In this document: one piece after another, positions 43,576 to 52,164 of the stretch
How the letters are laid out: the number at the start of each line of letters is the position of its first letter
Numbering within the stretch: the stretch's first letter is position 1
DNA from: JAKAVN01 sp963796565
Lineage (GTDB): Bacteria; Desulfobacterota; Binatia; Binatales; Binataceae
Length of the DNA: 64,000 nucleotides
Direction: 5' to 3'
Assembly: GCA_963796565.1 (NCBI GenBank)
Contig: CAWCMA010000007.1
Location: forward strand, 558,001 to 622,000
The notes under the pieces: generated by a model
The model's input: the letters and a program-made list of their open reading frames with translations, nothing else
Databases searched by the model: none
What the model was told of the DNA's origin: nothing
Position numbers and translations under genes: made by a program

Positions 43576-44346
43576 ATGACCTCCAAACGAATCTTCTTCC
43601 TGATCCTTGGAACCACGATCGCGGCCGCTCCCCTGGCGGTTCGATGCGCGCGCTCGTATGCGCAGCAGCCAGTTACCCCGCAGGCGGTTACCCATGACGT
43701 TCCCGCGGCGCACAGCGGCGGCACGGTCGTGATGCTCTGCGACGGCAAGACCAGTATCGAGGTCAAGAACCTGAAACCCGGACAGATGATGTCGCGCGCG
43801 CAGGCTCAGGCGGTGAGCGACGACTTGATGGCCAAGTGGCGGCGCGCGCATCCGGGCGAGCACTGGGAAGTAGCCCAGGCATCGTCGCCGGCAACGCCGG
43901 GTTCGATGGGAGCGCCCGCCAGCTTGACGCCGAGCGGAGCAAACTCGGCCGGCCAGGCACCGGCGGCGGCGCCTTCGTTGTCGGTCCAGCAGGGCGACAC
44001 CTATGCCAGTTTTCAGCCGCGCGACTACAAGGTGTGGAAAGCCGAGACCGACAAGTTCGTCGCCGAGGGTAAGCGCGTTTTTCACGACTCCAAGGCGCTC
44101 GGCAGCACTATCGGAATGAGCTGCGACATGTGCCATCCCGACGCCTCCAATACGCATCCCGAGACCTATCCCAAGTATCAGGTACAGCTCCAAAGGGTCG
44201 CGCTACTGCGCGATATGATCGACTGGTGCATCGAGAATCCAGTCAAGGGCAAAGCGCTCGACCCCAATGACCCGAAGCTGCGCGCGCTCGAAGCCTACAT
44301 CTACGCGCAGCGCAAAGGCGTGCCGCTCGACTACGGTAAGCACTGA
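43576..44346 (+). CDS. Monohaem c-type cytochrome
   Basis: Exported protein of 256 aa. A signal peptide covers about 1-30. A first domain (about 45-100) contains CDGK and KWRRAHPGEHWEV, and an Ala/Pro/Ser linker (about 100-140) follows. The haem domain (about 150-256) has CDMCH (about 185-189) and the C-terminal ALEAYIYAQRKG. The end resembles SoxA-type cytochromes, but no sox gene is near. Third gene of the peroxidase cluster, 39 bp after the phosphoesterase; probably an electron carrier for it. Confidence 0.8.
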   Translation: MTSKRIFFLILGTTIAAAPLAVRCARSYAQQPVTPQAVTHDVPAAHSGGTVVMLCDGKTSIEVKNLKPGQMMSRAQAQAVSDDLMAKWRRAHPGEHWEVAQASSPATPGSMGAPASLTPSGANSAGQAPAAAPSLSVQQGDTYASFQPRDYKVWKAETDKFVAEGKRVFHDSKALGSTIGMSCDMCHPDASNTHPETYPKYQVQLQRVALLRDMIDWCIENPVKGKALDPNDPKLRALEAYIYAQRKGVPLDYGKH

Positions 44347-44381
44347 TCGGGCAAGCACCTGATTAGGCAAGCGCTGATTAG
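44336..44381. repeat. Degenerate 15-16-bp tandem repeat, three units
   Basis: Three units resembling GCAAGCACTGATTAG follow one another across and just after the cytochrome stop codon. They lie before DUF2141. Confidence 0.5.
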
Positions 44382-44513
44382 GGTCGTGAACGCCGCGGGC
44401 GAGACTGCTCGGGCGCGCCCGCGGCCACGCTGTACTCGGCGTTAGGGGAGGATCCCGGGAGCGGCGAGCGTTGCGTGAAGGCCGAAATTTACCACGTGAG
44501 AAAACCAATCAGG

Positions 44514-44978
44514 ATGAAATCCAAACGCTTCGTATTAATGCTCGCGATGGCAATCGGATTTGTAGCCGCGCCGCAAATCGCACGCTCGCAAACGGCAGCG
44601 CAGCCGGACGAAATCCGCATAGCTGTGAACGGCGTGCGCAATCAAAAAGGCTCGGTGATTTGCTCGTTGTGGTCGAGCGCGAACTCCGCCCAATTCACAA
44701 CCGTCGGCACCGAGTTCCGCAAAGTCTCGGTGCCTATAGAGGGTGGCACGGGCGTGTGCGAGTTCAAGGGACTGGCGGCGGGCGCCTACGCCGCGACCGT
44801 GTTTCACGACGAGAACGGAAACGGCAAATTCGACCGCATGTTCGGTTATCCGCTGGAAGGCTACGGATTCACCAATAACGTGTATCCGACGCTACGGGCG
44901 CCGTCGTTCGATGAGTGCAAGGTTCAATACGACGGCAAGGGAATTCTCGCGCTTTCGATCAAAATGATCTATCGCTAG
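44514..44978 (+). CDS. DUF2141 exported protein
   Basis: Small exported beta-rich protein (154 aa from ATG 44514). A signal peptide covers about 1-22 (ends IARSQTA). The body matches DUF2141: GSVICSLWSS, FKGLAAGAYAATVFHDENGNGKFDRM and GYPLEGYGFTNN. The DENGNGKFD segment resembles a calcium-binding loop. An upstream GTG (44475) is in frame, but the signal peptide fits the ATG. Loosely linked to the redox cluster upstream. Confidence 0.75.
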   Translation: MKSKRFVLMLAMAIGFVAAPQIARSQTAAQPDEIRIAVNGVRNQKGSVICSLWSSANSAQFTTVGTEFRKVSVPIEGGTGVCEFKGLAAGAYAATVFHDENGNGKFDRMFGYPLEGYGFTNNVYPTLRAPSFDECKVQYDGKGILALSIKMIYR

Positions 44979-45044
44979 TCCTGCGCTAGTCTTGCGCTAG
45001 CCCTGCGCTGGTCCTGCGCCAGCCTTGGCCAACCCTTGCGCTAG
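44979..45044. repeat. Degenerate 11-bp tandem repeat, six units
   Basis: Six exact-length 11-bp units resembling TCCTGCGCTAG (44979-44989, 44990-45000, 45001-45011, 45012-45022, 45023-45033, 45034-45044). They begin right after the DUF2141 stop, whose last codons (CGCTAG) look like part of another unit. The fifth unit is the most diverged. Confidence 0.7.
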
Positions 45045-45102
45045 TCCGTGCCCCTGGCGCTTGGCGTGCCGGACTTAAGCCGTGACGGCAGGAGGGACCG
45101 CC

Positions 45103-45759
45103 ATGAAGCTCTATGGATATTTTCGGTCGTCGGCCGCGTACCGGGCGCGGATTGCGCTTAATCTGAAGGGGCTCAAGTACGAATACGTGGCGGTCAATCT
45201 GGCCAGGGACGAGGCCGAGGGCGACGAATACCGCCGCATCAATCCGCAGGCGATCGTGCCCGCGCTCGAGGACGACAGTGTGGGCGACGGCATCATAGTC
45301 CCGCAATCGATGGCGATCTGCGAATATCTCGAGGAACGCTTTCCCCTCCCGCCGATTCTCCCGGGCGATCCGGCGGGTCGGGCCCGCGTGCGCGCGATCA
45401 CGCTCAATATCGCCTGCGAGATTGCTCCGTTAGCCAATCGGCGCACGCAGGTGTATCTCGGCGAACGATTCAAGCTGGACGAAAACGACCGCGGCGAATG
45501 GTGCCGTCACTGGATCGCGCTCAACTTCGCCGCGCTCGAGGAGATGCTCAAAGACTCGCGTGCGACAGGGCGCTTTTGCCACGGCGACGCACCGACCATG
45601 GCCGACATTTTCCTGGTGCCGCAAATCTTCAATGCCGGCCGGGTCAAGCTCGACTTGGCGCCCTATCCGACGCTCCAGCGGGTAAATGAAGAGTGTCTGA
45701 AGCTCGACGCGTTCGCCGCCGCGCATCCGGCGCGCCAGCCCGACGCGGTCAAGACTTAA
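45103..45759 (+). CDS. maiA: Maleylacetoacetate isomerase (zeta-class GST)
   Basis: Glutathione S-transferase of 218 aa. The zeta-class motif RSSAAYRARIALNLKG (catalytic SSxxYR) opens the N-terminal thioredoxin fold, and PQSMAICEYLEE is the glutathione gamma-glutamyl site. The C-terminal APTMADIFLVPQ fits MaiA, which isomerises maleylacetoacetate in tyrosine and homogentisate breakdown. The ATG at 45103 follows AGGAGGG. No other homogentisate-pathway gene is near. Confidence 0.85.
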   Translation: MKLYGYFRSSAAYRARIALNLKGLKYEYVAVNLARDEAEGDEYRRINPQAIVPALEDDSVGDGIIVPQSMAICEYLEERFPLPPILPGDPAGRARVRAITLNIACEIAPLANRRTQVYLGERFKLDENDRGEWCRHWIALNFAALEEMLKDSRATGRFCHGDAPTMADIFLVPQIFNAGRVKLDLAPYPTLQRVNEECLKLDAFAAAHPARQPDAVKT

Positions 45760-45856
45760 TTGCGCGCTCTACATTTTATCTGTTGAGGGCAGGATCCACG
45801 GGCAGGAGGTCAGAAGCGGCACAGAGCGCGCGAAATTCGGACAGGTCGAGAAGTCG

Positions 45857-47275
45857 TCAGTGGGCGGCGCGCTTGAGAGATTCAGACGCGGAGCCGCCGT
45901 CGGCCGGATGCAGCGTCATCCGCATCCCGTGGCGCGGGCGCAGGGTAATCAACGGATGGAGTTCCACCGGATGCCCGGGAACCAGCCGCAGCCGGTAGCG
46001 TTGAGCCACCGTCGCCACAATCAACTGCGCCTCGGTCATTGCGAAGCCGTTACCGATGCAAATTCGCGGGCCGCCGCCGAACGGCAGGTGCGCGAAGTTC
46101 GGGCGTCCCTCCGAACGCTCGGGCGAAAAGCGCTCGGGGTCGAAGCGGTCGGGCTCCTCCCAGAATGCGGGATGGCGATGGGTCACGAAGCTGCAGATGA
46201 TCACGTTGGTCTGGCGAGGGACGCGGTAGCCGCCGATCTCGTCTTCGGCGATGGTGTTGCGCGAAATTGCCCACGCTGGCGGGTAGAGCCTCATCGACTC
46301 TTCGATCACCATCCGGGTGTAAGGAAGCCGCGGCAGGTCGGGTCCGCCGGGCGCACGCTCGCCGAGCACGCTCGTTAGCTCGCGATGCAGTTTGTCGGCC
46401 GCTTCGGGATTTTGCGAAAGTAAGTACCAGGTCCAAATCAGCGCATTGGCGGTGGTTTCGTGACCCGCCAGCAACAGCGTCAGCACCTCGTCGCGCACCT
46501 GGCGCGGAGTCATCGCCTGGCTGGTCTCTTCGTCGACCGCGTCGAGCAGCATCGAGAGCAAGTCGTGCTCGAGATGGTTCTGGTTGCGATGCGTCGAGCG
46601 GCGGCGCTGCTCGATGATCTTGTCGACCACGCGGTCAAGCGCGCGCACGGCGTCGCGAAAGCGCCGCTTGCGGGGCGTCGGAATCATCCACAGCATGTCG
46701 AGCAGGTGGAATTCGCCCAACTGACGGTTGACCTCGGTCAGCGCCGCGCCGATTGTCTCGGCGTCCTCGCTCACGTCGGCGCTGAACAGCGCCTTCGCCA
46801 CGATGGTCAGCGTGAGCCGCGCCATCTCGACGGCGACGTCGAAGGGCTCGCCGGTTTGCGCCAGCCGCTCCCATCGCTCGAGCATCTCGAGTGTGCTCTC
46901 GACCATCAGGTTGCAGAAGCCGGCCACGCGCTGGCGATGAAACATCGGCGCGATGAGCCGGCGCTGGCGATGCCAGAACGCGCCGTCGCTGGTGAGCAGG
47001 CCGTTGCCGAGCAGGCGGCGCAGCATCGCGTAGTCGACGTTGTGTTTGTCGTAGTTGCGATGGTTGTCGTGCAGGACGTGGCGGATGTGGTCGGGATGGG
47101 CGAGCAAAAAGGCGCGCGTGCCGGCGAAACGGAAACGCACGACGTCGCCGTGCTCGCGAAAGCCGTCGTACAAAAGCTTCAATGGCTCGCGCTGCACCTC
47201 GCGCAAGCTGCCGAGCAGAAGATGCCCGCGCGGCCCGGGCGGCGTGACGCCCTTCGCAGCGCTCGGCGCGTTCAT
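45857..47275 (-). CDS. Cytochrome P450
   Basis: Haem-thiolate monooxygenase of 472 aa. The I-helix LLLAGHETTANAL, the ExxR motif ESMR and the haem loop FGGGPRICIGNGFA (Cys ligand in RICIG) are intact. There is no membrane anchor, so it is probably soluble and served by separate redox partners, none of which is adjacent. Overall style resembles the CYP102/CYP4-like bacterial fatty-acid or alkane hydroxylase group. GGAGAG lies 7 nt before the ATG. Confidence 0.92.
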   Translation of the reverse strand: MNAPSAAKGVTPPGPRGHLLLGSLREVQREPLKLLYDGFREHGDVVRFRFAGTRAFLLAHPDHIRHVLHDNHRNYDKHNVDYAMLRRLLGNGLLTSDGAFWHRQRRLIAPMFHRQRVAGFCNLMVESTLEMLERWERLAQTGEPFDVAVEMARLTLTIVAKALFSADVSEDAETIGAALTEVNRQLGEFHLLDMLWMIPTPRKRRFRDAVRALDRVVDKIIEQRRRSTHRNQNHLEHDLLSMLLDAVDEETSQAMTPRQVRDEVLTLLLAGHETTANALIWTWYLLSQNPEAADKLHRELTSVLGERAPGGPDLPRLPYTRMVIEESMRLYPPAWAISRNTIAEDEIGGYRVPRQTNVIICSFVTHRHPAFWEEPDRFDPERFSPERSEGRPNFAHLPFGGGPRICIGNGFAMTEAQLIVATVAQRYRLRLVPGHPVELHPLITLRPRHGMRMTLHPADGGSASESLKRAAH

Positions 47276-47364
47276 CGGTTCGCTCTCCGATTCGTCAGGG
47301 GCTCCCTTTCATTTTTCACTGTTTCACTGATTCACGTTTCACTGTCGCTACAGTTTGCGCGCGG

Positions 47365-48372
47365 CTATTCGGCCGCGGTCACCGGGATGAAGCCGACGGT
47401 GCCGTTGCGCAGCGTTACCTGGAGCCAATTGCCCTGGATTCCGGTGACGTGGACGAAGTGTCCGCGATGCACCTGGCCGACCACGATGGTGGAGCCGTTG
47501 GCCTCCTGGTAGACCGCGGAGTTCTTGGTCAGTCTGAATTTGCGGTTAAGCGCCTTGAACTTCGGAGTCTTGGCGGCGGGTGCGGCCGCCACGGCGGGTG
47601 CGGATGGCGCGGAGCGCGGCGGTATCACGGCTTCGATGCTGGGAGCCGCGCTGGGCGCGGCCGGCGTCGCGGGCTCGACCGCGGCCGGCGGTGAGGCGGC
47701 CAGCAGATGCGGATCGAGCGCGCGCACCTCGGCATATTCGGCGTCGGCTTCGGTCTTGCCGTTGGGGGTCGCATTCAACAGGTTGGCGAGCGCCAGATGA
47801 GCCTGCGCGTTCTTGGGTTGGAGCCCGATCGCGGTGCGCAGTTCCGTCTCTGCCGCTCCGGGTTTGTTGGCCTTCGCGAGCAGCGAGCCGAGCTGGAGGC
47901 GATAGGCAGGGTAGGCCGGTTTGAGCGCTACCGCGGCGCGGTATTGCTCTTCAGCCGCGCCCATCTGTCCCTCTGATTCGTAGATAGCGCCCAGCGCCGA
48001 ATGGGCGGCGGCGTTGTCAGGTTGGAGTTCGAGCACCCGCATGAATTCCGGCTGCGCGAGCGTAGGTTTCTGCTCGACGACGTACAGGTTACCCAGCGCG
48101 ATATGGACCCGCGGGTCGTTGGGCGTGGCCTTGGCCGCGGCCTGGTAGTTCTGCTCGGCCTGCGGCAGTTGGGCGTTCTGCATTGCCGCATCACCGGCCC
48201 TCAGGTAGTCATCGACTGATTCGCCGTGGCATCCAGCCATCAGGCCCAGGCCTAACGCCGCCGCCACCGCAAGCGCGAGCGTGCCGGCGCACATGACCCT
48301 CGGGCATCCAAACCCTGCGCGTATAGGCCGCGCACGTATAAATCCGGGAAAAGTCCGTTGCTGCCGCTCCAT
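47365..48372 (-). CDS. TPR-repeat lipoprotein with C-terminal SH3 domain
   Basis: Exported protein of 335 aa. A lipobox LMAGC (Cys about 48) follows a hydrophobic segment and a long basic n-region. TPR repeats occupy about 55-225 (ALGNLYVVEQKPTLAQ, ALGAIYESEGQMGAAEEQY). A Pro/Ala-rich linker leads to a bacterial SH3 domain (about 270-335, AVYQEANGSTIVVGQV). It is likely an envelope scaffold. It is divergent from cofC. GGAGGCAGGTGGAG precedes the ATG. Confidence 0.8.
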   Translation of the reverse strand: MERQQRTFPGFIRARPIRAGFGCPRVMCAGTLALAVAAALGLGLMAGCHGESVDDYLRAGDAAMQNAQLPQAEQNYQAAAKATPNDPRVHIALGNLYVVEQKPTLAQPEFMRVLELQPDNAAAHSALGAIYESEGQMGAAEEQYRAAVALKPAYPAYRLQLGSLLAKANKPGAAETELRTAIGLQPKNAQAHLALANLLNATPNGKTEADAEYAEVRALDPHLLAASPPAAVEPATPAAPSAAPSIEAVIPPRSAPSAPAVAAAPAAKTPKFKALNRKFRLTKNSAVYQEANGSTIVVGQVHRGHFVHVTGIQGNWLQVTLRNGTVGFIPVTAAE

Positions 48373-48584
48373 GGCTCCACCTGCCTCCCTGGACTCTAAC
48401 GGATATGGCCCGTCCGCCGCGACTATCTCATCAGCTCTCGGGCGAGCGAGCGCAATGCGGCTGCCCGGCGAATGATGGCGGAGCGCAGCTTTAATGTTGG
48501 AGCAGGGGTGTGAAGACTGTCAAGGTGGCGGGTGCGTTCGTTTACGGTTGGCTGGACCGCCCGCGTAAGTTATAAAGGTACGCC

Positions 48585-49232
48585 GTGCGCGCTATTCTCA
48601 TCGCCGCCAAGCATCTCGCTTTCGCCAAGACGCGTTTGGGCCGCGCCGTGGGCGACGCCGATCGGATGGCGCTGGCCCAAGCGATGTTCCGCGACGTGCT
48701 GTGCGCGGCGCTGAGCGCACGCGCGGCGGACCACGTGGCGGTTATCAGCTCGGACCCGACGCTGCTCGAGATGGCGCGCAGTGCTGGCGCGCTGGTGATC
48801 GATGAGGAGTTTCCGCGCGGACTCAACGCGGCGGTCCGCCTGGCGACGGCGGCGCTTGCCGCGCAGGGCGTCGGGGCGCTATGCACGGTGCTCTCGGACA
48901 TTCCGCTGGTGACCGGAGAGGATATCGACACGGTTTTCAGGGAGCTGGCCGAAGAGGAGCGCGGCGTGGTATTGGTGCCCTCGCGCGACTTGAGCGGGAC
49001 CAATATAATTGCGCGGTCGCCGGCCGACGCGATTCCGACCCGCTTCGGCGGCCAGAGCCTTACGCGCCATCTAGAGGAATGCTATCGGCTCGGCTTGCCC
49101 AGCCGGGTCGTGCGGCAGAGAGGTCCGGCGCTCGACCTTGACGTGATCGACGATTTAAACGAGTTTGTCCGCGCGCCCAGCATGACGCATACCTACAGCC
49201 AGCTCGCCCGACTCGGGATCGCTCACGGCTAG
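48585..49232 (+). CDS. cofC: 2-phospho-L-lactate (phosphoenolpyruvate) guanylyltransferase CofC
   Basis: Nucleotidyltransferase of 215 aa for coenzyme F420 side-chain synthesis. The N-terminal KHLAFAKTRL stands in for the nucleotidyltransferase signature, followed by LSDIPLVTGEDI (metal Asp) and GTNIIARSPADAIPTRFGG, all CofC hallmarks. GTG start. It supports F420 use, consistent with the LLM-family enzymes elsewhere in the window. Confidence 0.88.
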   Translation: MRAILIAAKHLAFAKTRLGRAVGDADRMALAQAMFRDVLCAALSARAADHVAVISSDPTLLEMARSAGALVIDEEFPRGLNAAVRLATAALAAQGVGALCTVLSDIPLVTGEDIDTVFRELAEEERGVVLVPSRDLSGTNIIARSPADAIPTRFGGQSLTRHLEECYRLGLPSRVVRQRGPALDLDVIDDLNEFVRAPSMTHTYSQLARLGIAHG

Positions 49233-49244
49233 ACGGCTATCCGG

Positions 49245-50024
49245 ATGTCGAGAATCGTGGAGATGATCGAGCGCCTTGGCGCGCTGGTGATCGATAATGT
49301 CACCGCGCTGGGCAACTTCGTCTTGTTCCTGGCGACGGCGCTCTGGTGCGCGGTGACGCCGCCCTACAAGCTGCGGCTCACGATCCGCCAGATCCGCTCC
49401 ATCGGGGCCGAGTCGATCGTGCTGGTGGCGCTCATCGGAGCGTTCACCGGGATGGTGCTCGGCCTGCAGGGCTACAACACGCTGCGCCGCTTCGGCTCGG
49501 AGGGCGCGCTCGGCACCGTGGTTGCGCTGGTGCTGGTGCGCGAGCTGGGCCCGGTGCTGGCGGCGCTGATGGTCACGGCGCGGGCGGGATCGGCGATGGC
49601 GGCTGAGATCGGATCGATGCAGGCGACCGAGCAGATCGACGCGCTGTCCGTGATGGCGATAAATCCAATCCAATACCTGGTTTCACCGCGCGTGATCGCG
49701 GGGATAATCAGCTTTCCGTTGCTGACCAGCATCTTTGACGTGATCGGAATCTGGGGCGGCTACCTTATCGGCGTGGGTCTAATGGGCGCACCGGGCGGCA
49801 GCTACTTAAACGGCATCGCGCAGAACATGAGTGGCCACGACATCATGAGCGGCCTCTACAAGGCGCTGGTCTTCGGGCTGGTAGTGATGTGGGTCTGCTG
49901 CTACAAGGGCTACCACGCGCAGCGCATGGCGACCGGAGTCAGCCGCGCCACCACCGAGGCGGTGGTGCTGTCGAGCGTCCTGATCCTGGCCTGGGACTAT
50001 TTCCTGACCTCGATTCTCCTATAG
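49245..50024 (+). CDS. mlaE: MlaE-family ABC transporter permease
   Basis: Inner-membrane permease (259 aa) of the Mla phospholipid transport system, five or six membrane segments. The conserved coupling region ELGPVLAALMVTARAGSAMAAEIG and EQIDALSVMAINPI are present. First of five mla genes in one operon. Confidence 0.93.
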   Translation: MSRIVEMIERLGALVIDNVTALGNFVLFLATALWCAVTPPYKLRLTIRQIRSIGAESIVLVALIGAFTGMVLGLQGYNTLRRFGSEGALGTVVALVLVRELGPVLAALMVTARAGSAMAAEIGSMQATEQIDALSVMAINPIQYLVSPRVIAGIISFPLLTSIFDVIGIWGGYLIGVGLMGAPGGSYLNGIAQNMSGHDIMSGLYKALVFGLVVMWVCCYKGYHAQRMATGVSRATTEAVVLSSVLILAWDYFLTSILL

Positions 50025-50071
50025 AATGCGCGGTTTTAGAGAGCTTAGAGAGAGCACGTTATTAAGCGAAG

Positions 50072-50872
50072 ATGGCGGCTGTCGAACAAAACGGAAAAGG
50101 GCAGGCTGAGGAGGTTGCGATAGAGGTGCGCGAGCTGCGCCATCGCTTCGGGGCCCAGCAGGTCCTCAACGGCGTCGATCTGGACTTCCCGCGCGGTCAC
50201 ATCACCACCATCGTGGGGCCGAGCGGATGCGGCAAAACCGTGCTGCTTAAGCATCTCAACCTGTTGCTGCGTGCCGACTCGGGCAGAATCGTGATCGACG
50301 GCGTCGACGTTACCCGGTTGCGCAGTAGCGGATTGGACGAGGTGCGCAAGGAATTCGGGATGCTGTTTCAGGCGGGCGCGCTGTTCGACTCGATGACCGT
50401 GTTCGACAATGTGGCGTTTCCGCTGGTCGAGAGTACGCGCATAGAACGCGAGGAAATTGCGGTGAAAGTGCGCGAGATGCTGGCCAACGTGGGCCTGGAG
50501 GGGATGGAGAACAAATTTCCCTCCGAGTTGAGCGGCGGGATGCAGAAGCGGGCGGCGCTCGCGCGCGCGCTTATTCGCAATCCCAAGATCCTGATGCTCG
50601 ACGAGCCGACCACCGGGTTGGATCCGACCCGTACCGGTTCGATTCACGCGCTGGTGCGCCATACCCAGCAGCGCTTCGGCCTTACGGTCGTGATGGTCAG
50701 CCATGACGTGCCCGCGGTCTTCGAGATTTCCGACCGCGTCGCGTTCATGCACGAGGGCAGGATGAGGATTACCGGGACACCCGCCGAAGTGACGGCGGCC
50801 AACGACGAGGTCTTCAACCGCTTTCTGGCGGGCAGGGCCGCAGGGGACGAGCGCGACTTGGCTGCGCTCTGA
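50072..50872 (+). CDS. mlaF: MlaF-family ABC transporter ATP-binding protein
   Basis: ATPase of the Mla complex, 266 aa. Walker A GPSGCGKT is near 49-56, the signature LSGGMQKRAALARAL about 150-164, then Walker B LMLDEPTTGLDP. The GGMQKR variant is typical of MlaF. It powers lipid movement through MlaE-MlaD. Confidence 0.95.
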   Translation: MAAVEQNGKGQAEEVAIEVRELRHRFGAQQVLNGVDLDFPRGHITTIVGPSGCGKTVLLKHLNLLLRADSGRIVIDGVDVTRLRSSGLDEVRKEFGMLFQAGALFDSMTVFDNVAFPLVESTRIEREEIAVKVREMLANVGLEGMENKFPSELSGGMQKRAALARALIRNPKILMLDEPTTGLDPTRTGSIHALVRHTQQRFGLTVVMVSHDVPAVFEISDRVAFMHEGRMRITGTPAEVTAANDEVFNRFLAGRAAGDERDLAAL

Positions 50873-50880
50873 GACAGATA

Positions 50881-51399
50881 ATGTACGCCAGTTGGACAAC
50901 CAAACTTATAGTAGGACTCTTCGCGCTGGCGGGCATTGCAGCGTTGGCCCTCCTGTCGCTGCGGCTCGGAAAAATCGAACTGTTCAACAATAGTGGCTAC
51001 GTCATCTATGCGAACTTCGACAATATCTCGGGCCTAAAGACTGGCGACGGAGTCGAGATCGCGGGCGTACAGGTCGGTAAAGTAACCGGCATCTCGCTCA
51101 AGGATTATCGCGCCCACGTGTCGTTGAGGTTGAATCAGGGGGTGCAGGTTGATACCGACGCCATAGCTTCAATCAAAACCAGCGGTATAATTGGCGATAA
51201 ATACGTCTCGATTTCGCTGGGCGGCGGTGAACATGATCTCGCGGATGGCGGCGTAATTCGGCGAACCCAGTCGGCCTTCGTGCTCGAAGACGCTATCGGT
51301 CAATTGATCAACAGCAATAACAGCTCCAGCTCAGGCGGCGGTGGCAGCGGCTCGGGAAGCGGCGCATCCTCCGGCGATCACGACAAAGGCCTGCAGTAG
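50881..51399 (+). CDS. mlaD: MlaD-family MCE protein
   Basis: MCE-domain protein of 172 aa, single N-terminal membrane helix (about 8-28) then the MCE domain with GLKTGDGVEIAGVQVGKV and TSGIIGDKYVSISLGG. The C-terminus ends in a Ser/Gly-rich tail. The ring-forming domain provides the lipid path in the periplasm. ATG 9 nt after mlaF. Confidence 0.93.
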   Translation: MYASWTTKLIVGLFALAGIAALALLSLRLGKIELFNNSGYVIYANFDNISGLKTGDGVEIAGVQVGKVTGISLKDYRAHVSLRLNQGVQVDTDAIASIKTSGIIGDKYVSISLGGGEHDLADGGVIRRTQSAFVLEDAIGQLINSNNSSSSGGGGSGSGSGASSGDHDKGLQ

Positions 51400-51416
51400 G
51401 ACAGAAATAAAGCCGT

Positions 51417-52109
51417 ATGCTCAGGAAGAAATACTCAGCGCGCAATCCTCGAACCGCTCATCCGGCATGGGTTTCGTTTTGTCTGTCACGTATAGGCTTG
51501 AGCGTGTTTGCGGGTGCGATGCTTGTCCTGCTGGTGATGCAGGCGGCGTCGCCGGCACCAGTCTGGGCTTTTCCGACTCCGCTCGACACGGTCAATCAGG
51601 TTATCAACACGTCGTTGCCGGTGCTGCGCGACAAGCACACGCCACTTCCGCAGCGCCGTCGTCAATTGCGCGACCTGCTCGAGCAGCACTTCGATTTTGC
51701 GGACATGGCTCGGATCGCGCTGGGCTATCATTGGCGCGAACTCGGCACGACTCAGCGCGCTGAGTTTACAGCGCTATTCACGGCCTTTATCGAGAACGCT
51801 TACCTGAGCAAAATTCAGGACTATTCGGGGCAGGACGTGGCCGTGCTGGGCGAAAACTCCGAGGGAGCGGGCTTTTCCCGGGTGCGCAGCCAGATAATTC
51901 AGCCGGGTAAACAGCCAATTAAGGTAGATTACCTGTTGCGCGAGCTAGATGGCGATTGGAAAATCTACGACGTCACTGTTGACGCAATCAGCATCGTCGC
52001 GAACTATCGAAATCAGTTTAACCGCGTGATTAATGATCAAGGATTCGATAAGCTGATGGCCAATATGCGGGCCAAGCAGCAGCAGTTACAGGCCTCGATG
52101 GGGTCATAG
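51417..52109 (+). CDS. mlaC: MlaC-family phospholipid-binding protein
   Basis: Periplasmic shuttle protein of 230 aa. A long n-region and hydrophobic segment (about 23-48) form the signal. The mature part shows LLEQHFDFADMARIALGYHW and VDYLLRELDGDWKIYDVTVDA, conserved in the Tgt2/MlaC family. Carries phospholipid between MlaA and MlaD. Confidence 0.93.
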   Translation: MLRKKYSARNPRTAHPAWVSFCLSRIGLSVFAGAMLVLLVMQAASPAPVWAFPTPLDTVNQVINTSLPVLRDKHTPLPQRRRQLRDLLEQHFDFADMARIALGYHWRELGTTQRAEFTALFTAFIENAYLSKIQDYSGQDVAVLGENSEGAGFSRVRSQIIQPGKQPIKVDYLLRELDGDWKIYDVTVDAISIVANYRNQFNRVINDQGFDKLMANMRAKQQQLQASMGS

Positions 52110-52164
52110 GGCCCACAATCCCAGGGAGAGTAGCGCCAACCCAGACGTCGGCGCGGAGGTTAAT

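Noticed and set aside
44979..45044. CRISPR-like array
   Set aside because: Units are 11 bp, directly adjoining, without spacers, and no cas genes are present.
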